The notes below the pieces were generated by a model. That model was not told the origin of the DNA, did not search any database, and was given only the letters and a program-made list of their open reading frames with translations. Shown here in pieces: positions 35,229 through 43,112 of a DNA stretch of 64,000 bases. This stretch comes from Shimia sp049116215 (GTDB lineage: Bacteria > Pseudomonadota > Alphaproteobacteria > Rhodobacterales > Rhodobacteraceae): contig NZ_JAGDZB010000003.1 of the NCBI RefSeq assembly GCF_049116215.1, positions 248,001 through 312,000 of the forward strand, read 5' to 3'. Positions within the stretch are counted from its first letter, which is position 1. Every line of letters begins with the position of its first letter. Both the position numbers and the translations under genes were made by a program.

Positions 35229-35726
35229 ATGAGCTTTCATTCACCAATGGAAAGTGGGCCAGAGCAGTCGTTCATGACTGACTATTTGGACTCACTGGCG
35301 CTTGTCGAGCGCCTGCACCGGCTGTTGCTGGATGTGATTAAAGACGAATTTGAGCGTGTTGGGGTTATCGAAATCAACGCGGTACAGGCACTGTTGCTGT
35401 TCAATATTGGCGACAATGAAGTGACCGCTGGGGAATTGAAGACCCGTGGTTACTACCAAGGCTCTAATGTGAGCTACAATCTGAAGAAGCTGGTCGATGC
35501 GGGTTACATGCATCATCAGCGTTGTGAAATTGACCGCCGTTCTGTGCGGGTGAAGTTGACCGACAAAGGTCGCGAAATCCGCGATGTGATTTCCAAGCTG
35601 TTTGCACGTCATGCCGAAGGTCTTCAGGCCAAAGGTGTGCTGGGCGAAGACGGCATCGAGCAGATCACCCACGCGCTGCGTCGTGTGGAACGGTATTGGA
35701 CCGACCAGATCCGCTACATCTATTAA
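35229..35726 (+). CDS. ldtR: LdtR-type MarR-family regulator
   Basis: A 165-residue winged-helix protein of the MarR superfamily, very like the alphaproteobacterial LdtR regulators, which control an L,D-transpeptidase and stress tolerance in Liberibacter and Sinorhizobium. Core: SLALVERLHRLLLDVIKDEFERVG, GELKTRGYYQGSNVSYNLKKLVDAGYM, CEIDRRSVRVKLTDKG. The divergent ldt gene known in Liberibacter is not here; the 91-base upstream region carries only the promoter. Usually essential or core in Rhodobacterales, as far as I recall. Confidence 0.88.
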   Translation: MSFHSPMESGPEQSFMTDYLDSLALVERLHRLLLDVIKDEFERVGVIEINAVQALLLFNIGDNEVTAGELKTRGYYQGSNVSYNLKKLVDAGYMHHQRCEIDRRSVRVKLTDKGREIRDVISKLFARHAEGLQAKGVLGEDGIEQITHALRRVERYWTDQIRYIY

Positions 35727-35852
35727 ATACCCGGGCACCCTAGAACGGGGAATCCGCGGCTTTTGCGCGTCAGCCTAGAAAGGCACGGCGCGCTTTCACT
35801 ATTCTCGGTGTTCAATTTGGCGACGCGTTGGTTTTTTGTCATACGCGGCTGA

Positions 35853-36566
35853 CTATCGTGCGTGCACCAGCGAAAGGCCCTCCAGCTCGCGCAATAACTT
35901 GCGGGTCATGGCGGCTTCGTAGTCTGCAAACCCATGGGCCACTTCGACAAATGCGTCTGCGCCCCAGATCACGCGAGCCTCAAAATAGGCGACGAGGCCG
36001 GTGGTTTCTTCCTGAGACTCGCCTAGCGGGCGGGTGCTTCCGGGCCCAATGACCAGCGCATTGACCGTGATTTGGTCAGGCAGGGAAATGTCGCGTGGAA
36101 GCGGCCCTGTGTTGGCGATGCCATCGCCGGAGATGTCCAGAGTCCGGCGCCAGCAGTCGGGTTGGGCGTGCAAAAGCTCCGCACCAAATAACATGGCGGG
36201 GCCAAGGCCGGTGGACACATCCATTTTGGGGCGCGCGTGGTGGCGCAAGGTCGTGATCAAATTGGAGAGCGCTGCCTGAGAGGTGATTGGCAACCAGGGC
36301 GCAATTAGGTTTTGGTGGACAGGACCGCTCCATTCATAGACCGAAATATACACCGGCGCAGCGCCAGGTTGCAGCAGCGCGTTCACCACATTTGGGTTTT
36401 CAAGAGCGGAAGCCAGGCCGTTGAGTTGCATGCTATATTCAGTTTCGTTCACCGAGCCAGACACGTCCAAGCCAAGCGCCAATGCTTGACGACAGCTGGC
36501 CTGCGCCACCGATGTCAGTGCGATCAGCATAACAGCCGAGAGACTGCCCAAATTTGGAGCGCTCAA
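35853..36566 (-). CDS. DUF1194 family (von Willebrand A-like) exported protein, paralogue 2
   Basis: A 237-residue protein with an N-terminal signal segment (about 1-23) and a DUF1194 domain. Its VWA-type metal site is seen in ALGLDVSGSVNETEY and the second acidic motif LDISGDGIANTG. It is related across its whole length to the gene just upstream (36563-37303) and overlaps it by four bases (ATGA), indicating tandem duplication and coupled translation. DUF1194 proteins are exported and of unknown role; a ligand- or metal-binding adhesion role is plausible. Confidence 0.85.
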   Translation of the reverse strand: MSAPNLGSLSAVMLIALTSVAQASCRQALALGLDVSGSVNETEYSMQLNGLASALENPNVVNALLQPGAAPVYISVYEWSGPVHQNLIAPWLPITSQAALSNLITTLRHHARPKMDVSTGLGPAMLFGAELLHAQPDCWRRTLDISGDGIANTGPLPRDISLPDQITVNALVIGPGSTRPLGESQEETTGLVAYFEARVIWGADAFVEVAHGFADYEAAMTRKLLRELEGLSLVHAR

Positions 36567-37303
36567 GGGTGCAAATCCAATTGGCCCAGAACCGTGACAG
36601 AGAGTTCGCGAGACAGCTTGCGGCGCATGGCATTCTCAAAATCGTCAAACCCATCAGCGACTTCTACAAAAGCAGAGGGGCCACGGATCAACTCGCGTTT
36701 GTAATAGGCCACCATGTCTCCCGGTTGGGCGGCGAGGTCGGCAGCTTTTTCGCCAAAGGTTTCAATGGCGAGGGCGTTTACAATTACACCGTCCAAGGGG
36801 AAGGCATCGTAAGCCTGTTTGGGGGTAAAGCCGTCGTTGTTCTCGCCATCTCCACTCACGTCGAGGACGTGTACATCGCACTTTGGCGCGTCCCGGAACA
36901 GGCGGGCGGCATGGCCGACGGCATGGCCCAAAGCGGTAGGGAACTCGGTGGTTGAGCGTTTAGAGAGGGCCAGTTTTGCCGCGCTTTCCAAAAGGGTCTG
37001 ACGGCTGTCGATGACGGTCCAGTCCAACAAGGTATGATGCTGGGCGCGTCCACTCCATTCATAGACCGAAAAGGCCACCGATTGGGGAGCATTCAGAAAG
37101 GCGGCTTGTACCTCCGGTGCGGTGAGGGCCGCAGCCAGCCCGCGGCGTTGCAACATGTCTTCATGGGCATCCACTGAGGAGCTGACATCCAGCGCAAGCA
37201 GAAGAGCGATGCGGCACACAGGTGCGGTGTTGGCCGCAGTGGAGATAGGGGAGGCCCAGAGGGCCATCCCCAAAAGCGCGACAGAGGCCGCGCGGCGGAT
37301 CAC
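36563..37303 (-). CDS. DUF1194 family (von Willebrand A-like) exported protein, paralogue 1
   Basis: A 246-residue exported protein: signal peptide VIRRAASVALLGMALWAS, then DUF1194 with LALDVSSSVDAHED and LDVSGDGENNDGFTP as metal-site motifs. The start is taken as GTG 37303, which overlaps the glyoxalase stop in a GTGA junction; an ATG at 37333 inside the upstream gene is the alternative. C-terminal ELIRGPSAFVEVADGFDDFENAMRRKLSREL is closely echoed in the downstream paralogue. Confidence 0.84.
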   Translation of the reverse strand: MIRRAASVALLGMALWASPISTAANTAPVCRIALLLALDVSSSVDAHEDMLQRRGLAAALTAPEVQAAFLNAPQSVAFSVYEWSGRAQHHTLLDWTVIDSRQTLLESAAKLALSKRSTTEFPTALGHAVGHAARLFRDAPKCDVHVLDVSGDGENNDGFTPKQAYDAFPLDGVIVNALAIETFGEKAADLAAQPGDMVAYYKRELIRGPSAFVEVADGFDDFENAMRRKLSRELSVTVLGQLDLHP

Positions 37304-37728
37304 CAGTGACCGGTGCTCTCCATGCTGGCCCAAGGCTCAGCGGGTGCAAGGGCTTCGCCTTGCTGGAGCAGCTCAATTGAAATGTTGTCGGGTGAGCGCA
37401 CAAAAGCCATGCGGCCATCACGCGGTGGGCGGTTGATTACCACGCCATTGTCGGCGAGGTGCTGGCACATCTCGTAGATGTTGCCAACCTCATAGGCGAG
37501 GTGGCCGAAGTGGCGGCTGTCAGAGGGCAGACCCTCGTCACCGTCCCAGTTGTGCGTCAGCTCCAGCGGCGCATCATGGTCGCCGTCTGCGGCCAGATAA
37601 ACCAGCGAGAAGCGGCCTTCTTCGCTGTCATAGCGTTTGATTTCTTTGAGGCCAAACAGCGCATAAAACGCCATGGAGGCTTCCAGATCCGCGACGCGGA
37701 CCATTGTGTGCAGGTATTTCACGTGCAT
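37300..37728 (-). CDS. gloA: Lactoylglutathione lyase (glyoxalase I)
   Basis: A 142-residue VOC metalloenzyme. GloA isomerises the methylglyoxal-glutathione hemithioacetal to S-lactoylglutathione. Typical segments are YLHTMVRVADLEASMAFY with the first metal His, LELTHNWDG with the first Glu, FGHLAYEVGNIYEMC with the second His, and the C-terminal DNISIELLQ with the last Glu. It heads a three-gene block with the two DUF1194 genes; the functional link is not obvious. Confidence 0.9.
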   Translation of the reverse strand: MHVKYLHTMVRVADLEASMAFYALFGLKEIKRYDSEEGRFSLVYLAADGDHDAPLELTHNWDGDEGLPSDSRHFGHLAYEVGNIYEMCQHLADNGVVINRPPRDGRMAFVRSPDNISIELLQQGEALAPAEPWASMESTGHW

Positions 37729-37935
37729 CTACATTTTCCCTTTTTGGTGTTGGCGCTATCAAAGCACGGAGTGCGGCGGAGAATCCAGCGCGAATTCGAC
37801 GGTCGCATGACTGTGACTGGTTTGGGGGAGGGTGGCGCCAATTTTGGAAGATAGTTTGCCATGGAACTGGATTGAAACTGACGCGCGGTTGCGGCACCAT
37901 GTAGGGACCATAAGAACAATAAGGTAGAGCAGACC

Positions 37936-38769
37936 TTGCAGCAGTATCATGACGCGCTTCGCACCATTCTGGACCAGGGCGAAGAGTCCACCGACCGCAC
38001 TGGTACCGGCACCATTTCCTACTTCGGCATGCAGTCGCGTTATCGCTTGTCTGACGGCTTTCCTTTGGTCACCACCAAGAAACTGCACCTGCGCTCGATC
38101 ATACATGAGCTGCTGTGGTTCCTGTCCGGCGACACCAACATCAAATACCTGAAAGACAATGGGGTTTCGATCTGGGACGAGTGGGCAGATGAGAACGGCG
38201 ATCTTGGGCCGGTGTATGGCTATCAGTGGCGGGCATTTCCAACATTGCAGGCCTCTGGCATCGCCCATGAGGGCGAACCGCTGTTTGTGAAAAAGGGCGT
38301 GGATCAAATTGCCAACCTGGTGGAGATGATCAAAACCTCGCCTGACAGCCGTCGTTTGATTGTGTCCGCTTGGAACCCAGGCGACGTGCCAAATATGGCG
38401 CTGCCGCCGTGTCATACGATGTGGCAGGTGCGGATCATCAACGGGAAATTGCACCTGCAGCTGTATCAGCGCAGTGCGGATATGTTCCTAGGCGTGCCAT
38501 TCAACATCGCGTCTTATGCGCTGTTGCAGGTGATGCTGGCGCATGTGACCGGGTATGAGGTCGGGGATTTTGTGCACTCAATTGGCGATGCGCATATCTA
38601 CTCCAACCACTTGGAACAGGTGAATTTACAGTTGTCGCGCACCCCAAAAGCCTTGCCTGAGCTGCGGTTGAAGCGCGATGTGAGCTCCCTCTTTGACTTT
38701 GAATATGACGACTTTGAGTTTGTCGGATATGAGCCTGATCCGGGCATCAAAGCACCGGTGGCGGTGTAA
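37936..38769 (+). CDS. thyA: Thymidylate synthase
   Basis: A 277-residue folate-dependent enzyme making dTMP from dUMP. Landmarks: DRTGTGTISYFGMQSRY, IHELLWFLSGDTNIKYL, catalytic Cys in NMALPPCHTMWQ, LYQRSADMFLGVPFNIASYALL, and IKAPVAV at the C terminus. Compared with E. coli it has an insert of about a dozen residues after QWRAFPT. Start TTG 37936 is inferred because it gives the expected MQQYHDAL N terminus and no ATG is suitably placed. folA follows after two bases. Confidence 0.95.
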   Translation: MQQYHDALRTILDQGEESTDRTGTGTISYFGMQSRYRLSDGFPLVTTKKLHLRSIIHELLWFLSGDTNIKYLKDNGVSIWDEWADENGDLGPVYGYQWRAFPTLQASGIAHEGEPLFVKKGVDQIANLVEMIKTSPDSRRLIVSAWNPGDVPNMALPPCHTMWQVRIINGKLHLQLYQRSADMFLGVPFNIASYALLQVMLAHVTGYEVGDFVHSIGDAHIYSNHLEQVNLQLSRTPKALPELRLKRDVSSLFDFEYDDFEFVGYEPDPGIKAPVAV

Positions 38770-38771
38770 TC

Positions 38772-39248
38772 ATGATTTCATTGGTTGTAGGACGGGCGCG
38801 CAACGGGGCGATTGGTCGGGACGGCGATATTCCCTGGTTTTTGCCAGAAGATTTGAAGACGTTTCAGCGGGAAACGTTGGGCGGGGCGATCATCATGGGC
38901 CGCGCAACATGGGTGAGCTTACCGAAGAAGCCATTACCGCGGCGGTTTAACATTGTTGTGTCGACTCAAAGTGATGCGGCGGATGTTGTGGTGCCAAGCG
39001 TGACGGAGGCGGTGAAGCTGGCTTATGCGGAAGGCTATCACCGGGTCTATGGCATTGGCGGATTTGGCATCTATTCCGAGATGTTGCCTTTGGCGGATCG
39101 GCTGCTGATTTCCGAGGTGGATATGGATGTGCCGGATGCGGATACATTTTTCCCTGAGGTGGACCTTGCACAGTGGCGATTGGCCTCGTCGCGGGTGTTG
39201 CCGGGGGACGGTCCGAAGTGCGAAGTTTGTGAGTATTTGCGGCGTTGA
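38772..39248 (+). CDS. folA: Dihydrofolate reductase
   Basis: A 158-residue DHFR that regenerates tetrahydrofolate consumed by ThyA. Motifs: ARNGAIGRDGDIPWFLPEDLKTF with the active-site Asp in PEDLK, MGRATWVSLPKKPLPRRFNIVVS, and GIGGFGIYSEMLPLADRLLISEV. It starts two bases after thyA, the common thyA-folA operon pairing. Confidence 0.95.
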   Translation: MISLVVGRARNGAIGRDGDIPWFLPEDLKTFQRETLGGAIIMGRATWVSLPKKPLPRRFNIVVSTQSDAADVVVPSVTEAVKLAYAEGYHRVYGIGGFGIYSEMLPLADRLLISEVDMDVPDADTFFPEVDLAQWRLASSRVLPGDGPKCEVCEYLRR

Positions 39249-39367
39249 TCTTGCCAGAAACGCAGTGAAACACATTGTTTTTCAGGCCCAAATTGACAGT
39301 TTCCCCGTCTTGGCAGTAGGTTAGCAGAAGTTAACCACGTTGTTTCAGCCATTGGAGCTTGGGCCCT

Positions 39368-39667
39368 ATGAAGTGTTTTTCCATTCTTGTTGCCGCATTG
39401 ACCTTGACCGTAGCCGCGCCCGTATCGGCGCAAACCTGGAGCAGCAATGCGCCGGTGATTGGCCCTGTGAACCAGCCCGAGGGCATGTTGATGCATCCGT
39501 ATCCTGCCTCTGCGAATTTTTGCCCCAGCGGCTTGCAGCCGGTGACCATGGGTGGCGTGATTTGCTGTGGCAATCCAAACACCGGTGAAGTGTATTACAA
39601 CGCTGGCGGCACCCGTAAGCGCAGCTACAGCATGAGCTGCCCTCCGGGTTCCAAGGGCTGCTCTTAA
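39368..39667 (+). CDS. Small secreted cysteine-containing protein
   Basis: A 99-residue exported protein: signal peptide about 1-22 ending APVSAQ, then a mature peptide of about 77 residues with five cysteines (NFCPSG, VICCGN, MSCPP, KGCS). Disulfides are likely. Family not recognised. GGAG at 39355-39358 supports ATG 39368. A strong hairpin terminator follows the stop by 17 bases. Confidence 0.65.
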   Translation: MKCFSILVAALTLTVAAPVSAQTWSSNAPVIGPVNQPEGMLMHPYPASANFCPSGLQPVTMGGVICCGNPNTGEVYYNAGGTRKRSYSMSCPPGSKGCS

Positions 39668-39684
39668 GCCCGCATTGCGAAACG

Positions 39685-39711
39685 AAACGCGCGCCGATGG
39701 GGCGCGCGTTT
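39685..39711. terminator. Intrinsic terminator
   Basis: AAACGCGCGCC (39685-39695), loop GATGG, GGCGCGCGTTT (39701-39711). It lies between the convergent small secreted protein gene and the cold-shock gene and could serve both. Confidence 0.8.
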
Positions 39712-39745
39712 GTTGCAGATCGGGGCGCGGAATGGCGCCCCTATC

Positions 39746-39955
39746 TTATGATAGAACTTTGAGCTCACCCGCCATATCGCGGCCGTCTCGGCCTTGGGTC
39801 ATTTCAAATTCAACTTTTTGATTGTCAGTCAAGCCTTTGAGGCCCGACCGTTCAACAACGGAAATATGGACAAAAACGTCCTTTCCGCCTTCTTCCGGTT
39901 CAATGAACCCAAAGCCTTTTGTGGTGTTAAACCACTTTACGGTACCGCGTGGCAT
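39746..39955 (-). CDS. Cold-shock domain protein
   Basis: A 69-residue single cold-shock domain, an RNA/ssDNA chaperone. RNP1 is KGFGFIEPE and RNP2 is DVFVHIS; the start is MPRGTVKWFN. ATG 39955 has GAGGAG upstream. The leader carries a GC hairpin at 39988-40003. Several paralogues are usual per genome, so cold induction cannot be assumed. Confidence 0.94.
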   Translation of the reverse strand: MPRGTVKWFNTTKGFGFIEPEEGGKDVFVHISVVERSGLKGLTDNQKVEFEMTQGRDGRDMAGELKVLS

Positions 39956-39987
39956 ACCGTTCTCCTCTATATTCACTTTTAGTCAAT

Positions 39988-40003
39988 CCGGGCTGGGGCC
40001 CGG
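39988..40003 (-). promoter_or_regulatory. Stem-loop in the cold-shock gene leader
   Basis: CCGGGC-TGGG-GCCCGG (39988-40003), 33 bases upstream of the cold-shock start. Structured 5' leaders commonly set temperature-dependent expression of csp genes; whether this one is transcribed is not known. Confidence 0.35.
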
Positions 40004-40162
40004 TGGCGCAAAAAACACAAAATCTGAAAGCACGTCTTCAGAGGCACGAAAAATTGCACCACCTAGAGGATTGCACGGCTCCCAGAAAAATCAAGAAAAA
40101 CCGCCGTGAATTTTGAAAACAGTTGCTTTATGCCTTCTTCTAAACCGAAGAAAGGGCGAGAA

Positions 40163-40477
40163 ATGACAACGCTGTATGGGCTAAAAAACTGCGATACGTG
40201 CCGTAAGGCACTGAAATCATTGGAGGGTGCGGAGTTTGTGGATGTGCGGGCGGACGGCGTGCCGGAAACAGTGTTAAATGCCGCCTTTGAGCAGTTTGGC
40301 GCCGCGCTGGCAAACACGCGCTCAACCACATGGCGAACTTTGAGTGAGGAAGACCGGAAAAAACCGGTTTTAGAGCTGATCTCCGCGCATCCAACCTTAA
40401 TGAAGCGGCCGTTGATTGAGCACGATGGGGCTCTCTATTTGGGCTGGGGCAAAGACACGCAAGCGGCCCTTACATAA
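40163..40477 (+). CDS. ArsC/Spx-family reductase-like protein
   Basis: A 104-residue thioredoxin-fold protein of the ArsC family (YffB/Spx-like subgroup): TTLYGLKNCDTCRKALKSL with Cys10 and Cys13, TTWRTLSEEDRKK, and MKRPLIEHDGALYLGW. The C-D-T-C pattern is typical of the YffB subgroup, which has unclear substrates; arsenate reduction should not be assumed. ATG 40163 gives the standard N terminus. Confidence 0.85.
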   Translation: MTTLYGLKNCDTCRKALKSLEGAEFVDVRADGVPETVLNAAFEQFGAALANTRSTTWRTLSEEDRKKPVLELISAHPTLMKRPLIEHDGALYLGWGKDTQAALT

Positions 40478-40480
40478 ACG

Positions 40481-40508
40481 AAACCCGCGCCTAAAAAGGC
40501 GCGGGTTT
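40481..40508. terminator. Bidirectional intrinsic terminator
   Basis: AAACCCGCGCC (40481-40491), loop TAAAAA, GGCGCGGGTTT (40498-40508) with further T on the right and A on the left. It ends both the ArsC-like gene and, on the minus strand, the bufferin operon. Confidence 0.85.
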
Positions 40509-40528
40509 TTGCTTTGTAGGATGCTGAG

Positions 40529-41053
40529 TTAAACGGTTTCACGCCGTTTGAAGAGGGCGTCCAGAGAAAAGGGACCTGCGCCTTTCACGACCAGTACCGC
40601 AAAGAGGAACACCCACATCATGCGCTGATCAATCAGGGCCTGGGCGCTGTCAAACAGAGAGCCAAGCGCCACACCGTGGCCGGTGACGTCCACAATGGTT
40701 TGCACCGCGACAAATCCAATCATGCCAATGGCGGCCAAACGTGTCAGCAGGCCAAGCAGGATCAGAACCGGAAGCACAAACTCTGCAACGGTGCCAGCCA
40801 GGATCACAATGCGTTGGAAGAAGGTCATCTGCGTCACGTCCCAAACCACCGCTTCAGCGGCCTTTGGGAAGATCTGGCCAAAGGCGCCGGCCGAGGGGGA
40901 GAAGATTGATCCGTCAATTTTTAACATGGCGGAGTTCCAGAAGTAGAAGAACAACACCATCAGGAAGGTCAGGCGCGCCAGTGTAGGAACAAGCCAATCG
41001 AGACGGTTCAAACGATCGATGAGGTCTTGATAGAGGGAAATGAGATTGGACAT
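40529..41053 (-). CDS. bufD: DoxX-family membrane protein of the bufferin operon
   Basis: A 174-residue protein with four membrane helices (about 22-42, 80-100, 103-120 and 143-162) of the DoxX family (ARLTFLMVLFFYFWNSAMLKI, LLGLLTRLAAIGMIGFVAVQTIVD). It is the last gene of the block bufA-bufA-bufB-bufC-bufD, 12 bases after bufC. In bufferin operons the DoxX component is thought to assist membrane-linked redox or export steps, but its exact role is not settled. The gene name rests on synteny. Confidence 0.87.
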   Translation of the reverse strand: MSNLISLYQDLIDRLNRLDWLVPTLARLTFLMVLFFYFWNSAMLKIDGSIFSPSAGAFGQIFPKAAEAVVWDVTQMTFFQRIVILAGTVAEFVLPVLILLGLLTRLAAIGMIGFVAVQTIVDVTGHGVALGSLFDSAQALIDQRMMWVFLFAVLVVKGAGPFSLDALFKRRETV

Positions 41054-41065
41054 AGAGACCTCCGG

Positions 41066-41818
41066 TTATGTCGAAATAGTTAGGGAAGTCAGGGCATTAC
41101 CCGACAAAAGTAAAGTAAGGAGTGCGCCTAAGTCGAAGGTGTCATTGGCCTCGGCGGCTTTGGTCGCAGCGATGCCAAGTGTATCGCCGGACATCAGGCT
41201 TTTGACGCAGTCCAAGCCGCCCGCCGGCAGAGCATGGGGCATGGGGTCAAATTCAGGGCGCAAGACAATCACGTCTTGGGCAACAGCATCGGGTTTGGGG
41301 CCATCTTGCATGTTGAACGCCCATATGGCGTGCAAAGGCCACGGCGACTGAAAGACGCTTACCGACGGCGCAAAGGTGACGGTCACTTCGCCAAGCTGTT
41401 CCGGCGGTACTTCTGCCAGTGCATTGGGCGCGATGGGAGTTGCATCGGCGGCGTGGTAGCTTTGGCGCAGGGCGAGTTCGAGGTCAGCTACGTCGCCGAG
41501 ATAACCGAGATGTGCGAGAGGTTCGAAGCCGCGCAGGAAGTCTGGGAAACCCGCGCCGTAGTGCATCATCAAGGGCGACGCAGGAGGCGATTGGCGCAGA
41601 AAGATGCCCGCGATGGCGTTGAAGTTTTCCTCGCCAATGAGTTTCGCGATGGTTGGAAAGCCTGTGGCCAAGGCGTCGGTTAGCGAGACAGCGACGTTGT
41701 TGCGATAGACGTCAAAGCGGCGTCCAGCAGGACGGCCTTCGGCGTCTGATAGGCCCAAAGGGCGATCTTGTTGGCTGTCCAAAATGGCGCTGCGGAACGT
41801 GGTCTGGGTGACGGTCAT
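41066..41818 (-). CDS. bufC: DUF2063 partner protein of the DUF692 enzyme
   Basis: A 250-residue protein with the N-terminal DUF2063 domain: TTFRSAILDSQQDRPLGL, RRFDVYRNNVAVSLTDALATGFPTIAKLIGEENF, FLRQSPPASPLMMHYGAGFPDFL. In bufferin and methanobactin-like systems this type of protein pairs with the DUF692 oxygenase and presents the precursor. Start ATG 41818 overlaps the bufB stop in ATGA, so they are translationally coupled. It is soluble, with no signal peptide. Confidence 0.92.
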   Translation of the reverse strand: MTVTQTTFRSAILDSQQDRPLGLSDAEGRPAGRRFDVYRNNVAVSLTDALATGFPTIAKLIGEENFNAIAGIFLRQSPPASPLMMHYGAGFPDFLRGFEPLAHLGYLGDVADLELALRQSYHAADATPIAPNALAEVPPEQLGEVTVTFAPSVSVFQSPWPLHAIWAFNMQDGPKPDAVAQDVIVLRPEFDPMPHALPAGGLDCVKSLMSGDTLGIAATKAAEANDTFDLGALLTLLLSGNALTSLTIST

Positions 41819-42672
41819 GCCGTCACCTTTGACAGTGCGGTGTCGGCGCGTTCTGCCTCGGCATGCAGGATGGGCCACTCCGGCACATCGGTGTCCCATT
41901 CGATTAGAATTGGGCGGGGACCGGACAGGGATAGAGTGTGATCCAGCAAGGCCCAGACAGGATCCACAACCGGCGCGCCGTGGCTGTCGATCAGCAGCGG
42001 TTTGCCATGGTCATCCTCGTCTTCGTCATGGCCGCCGAGGTGAATTTCGCCGACATGTTCAAGCGGATAGTCGGCGATGTATTGTTTGGGGTCGTAGTCT
42101 AGGTTGGTGGCGGAAACAAAGACGTTGTTGACGTCAAGCAAAAGTCCACAGCCGGAGCGTTTGGCAACTTCGCGCAAGAAATCCGGTTCCGACCAAGTAC
42201 TCTCGTCAAAGGCCAGGTAGCTTGACGGGTTTTCCAGCATCATCTGACGGCCAATGGTGTTTTGCAGCTCATCAATGTGGTCGCTGACACGGGATATCGT
42301 GTCTTCGGTATAAGGCAACGGCAGCAGGTCGTTGAGGAAAACGCCGTCATGGGTGCTCCATGCGAGATGTTCGGAAAACACGGTTGGGTTGAGCCAGCCA
42401 ACCAGATGTTTCAGTCGTGCGAGATGTTCCGGATCGAGACGGCCTTCGCCCCCGATCGACAGTCCAACGCCGTGAACGGAGATTGGAAAGCGTTCCGTGA
42501 GTTGACGCAACTGAGCAATGGGTCGGCCGCCGTCGCCCATGTAGTTTTCCGCATGGACTTCCAGCCAGCCGACGGCGCCAGGAGTGTCGATCAGGTCGCT
42601 GTAATGCTGTGGCTTGTAGCCAATACCGGGCAGGTTGGGCAGGCCTTTGGGGGAGGGGGGCGCATCATACAT
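41815..42672 (-). CDS. bufB: DUF692 (MbnB-like) multinuclear iron peptide-modifying enzyme
   Basis: A 285-residue TIM-barrel DUF692 protein. Metal-ligand and family motifs in order: GIGYKPQHYSDL, EVHAENYMGDGG, SVHGVGLSIGG, SEHLAWSTHDG, ENPSSYLAF, GLLLDVNNVFVSA, GEIHLGGHDED, LIDSHGAPV, LIEWDTDVPEW. Characterised DUF692 enzymes use two or three irons and O2 to convert cysteines of a precursor into oxazolone/thioamide or 5-thiooxazole groups. Two candidate precursors lie immediately upstream, the nearer ending 11 bases before this start. Confidence 0.94.
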   Translation of the reverse strand: MYDAPPSPKGLPNLPGIGYKPQHYSDLIDTPGAVGWLEVHAENYMGDGGRPIAQLRQLTERFPISVHGVGLSIGGEGRLDPEHLARLKHLVGWLNPTVFSEHLAWSTHDGVFLNDLLPLPYTEDTISRVSDHIDELQNTIGRQMMLENPSSYLAFDESTWSEPDFLREVAKRSGCGLLLDVNNVFVSATNLDYDPKQYIADYPLEHVGEIHLGGHDEDEDDHGKPLLIDSHGAPVVDPVWALLDHTLSLSGPRPILIEWDTDVPEWPILHAEAERADTALSKVTA

Positions 42673-42683
42673 CTGCGTGATCC

Positions 42684-42986
42684 TTAAGATGGTACGTCGC
42701 GAGGCAGGGCCTCAAGCGATGGGGTACGCGGGGTGCCGTCCGCCATGGCGGGCAGTTCGATGTCGAGACATGTACCTGACTCCACAAGACTCCAGGCGTT
42801 GCCTTGGTAATCAACGGTGGAGGTGCCAGCACAGGTGGTGCCGGGGCCTGCGGCACATCCGTTTTCACCCGCTTTGGCTATGCCAAAACACTTCTCCTTT
42901 TTGGCTGCGTCAGCTGGGGCGGCCTGCAAGGCCAGCGCGGTGGCAACGGCGCTTAGGAGGGGGAGTGTTTTGAGAGGTTGGGTCAT
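42684..42986 (-). CDS. bufA: Bufferin-like RiPP precursor (DUF2282), paralogue 2
   Basis: A 100-residue exported precursor: signal peptide about 1-28 (LPLLSAVATALALQAAPADA), then KKEKCFGIAKAGENGCAAG, TTCAGTSTVDYQGNAW and SGTCLDIELPAM. The mature part has only four cysteines, at positions 33, 44, 52 and 73, exactly those of paralogue 1. It matches the DUF2282 family of Cu-induced bufferin precursors. Relative to paralogue 1 it has Gly instead of Asp before Cys44, and a different tail. It lies 11 bases upstream of bufB. Confidence 0.92.
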   Translation of the reverse strand: MTQPLKTLPLLSAVATALALQAAPADAAKKEKCFGIAKAGENGCAAGPGTTCAGTSTVDYQGNAWSLVESGTCLDIELPAMADGTPRTPSLEALPRDVPS

Positions 42987-43077
42987 AGTTTAGGGTCCTG
43001 AAACAGAAGCGTTGGGAAAAACGAACAGATACTCAGGGGTAGTATGGCATTTTTTGTGTGATTTGGGGAGGTTAGGT

Positions 43078-43101
43078 GAAGCCCCGGCGTGCCGGGGCTT
43101 C
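43078..43101 (-). promoter_or_regulatory. Stem-loop between the two bufferin precursor genes
   Basis: GAAGCCCCGG (43078-43087), loop CGTG, CCGGGGCTTC (43092-43101), just after the first precursor's stop and 92 bases before the second precursor's start. No T run follows on the minus strand, so a partial terminator or RNA-stabilising processing element fits better than a full stop. It would raise precursor 1 mRNA above that of the enzymes. Confidence 0.6.
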
Positions 43102-43112
43102 GAATGTCCGGA

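Noticed and set aside
40163..40477. Arsenic-resistance locus based on the ArsC-like gene
   Set aside because: No arsR, arsB or acr3 gene is adjacent and the protein fits the YffB/Spx-like subgroup.
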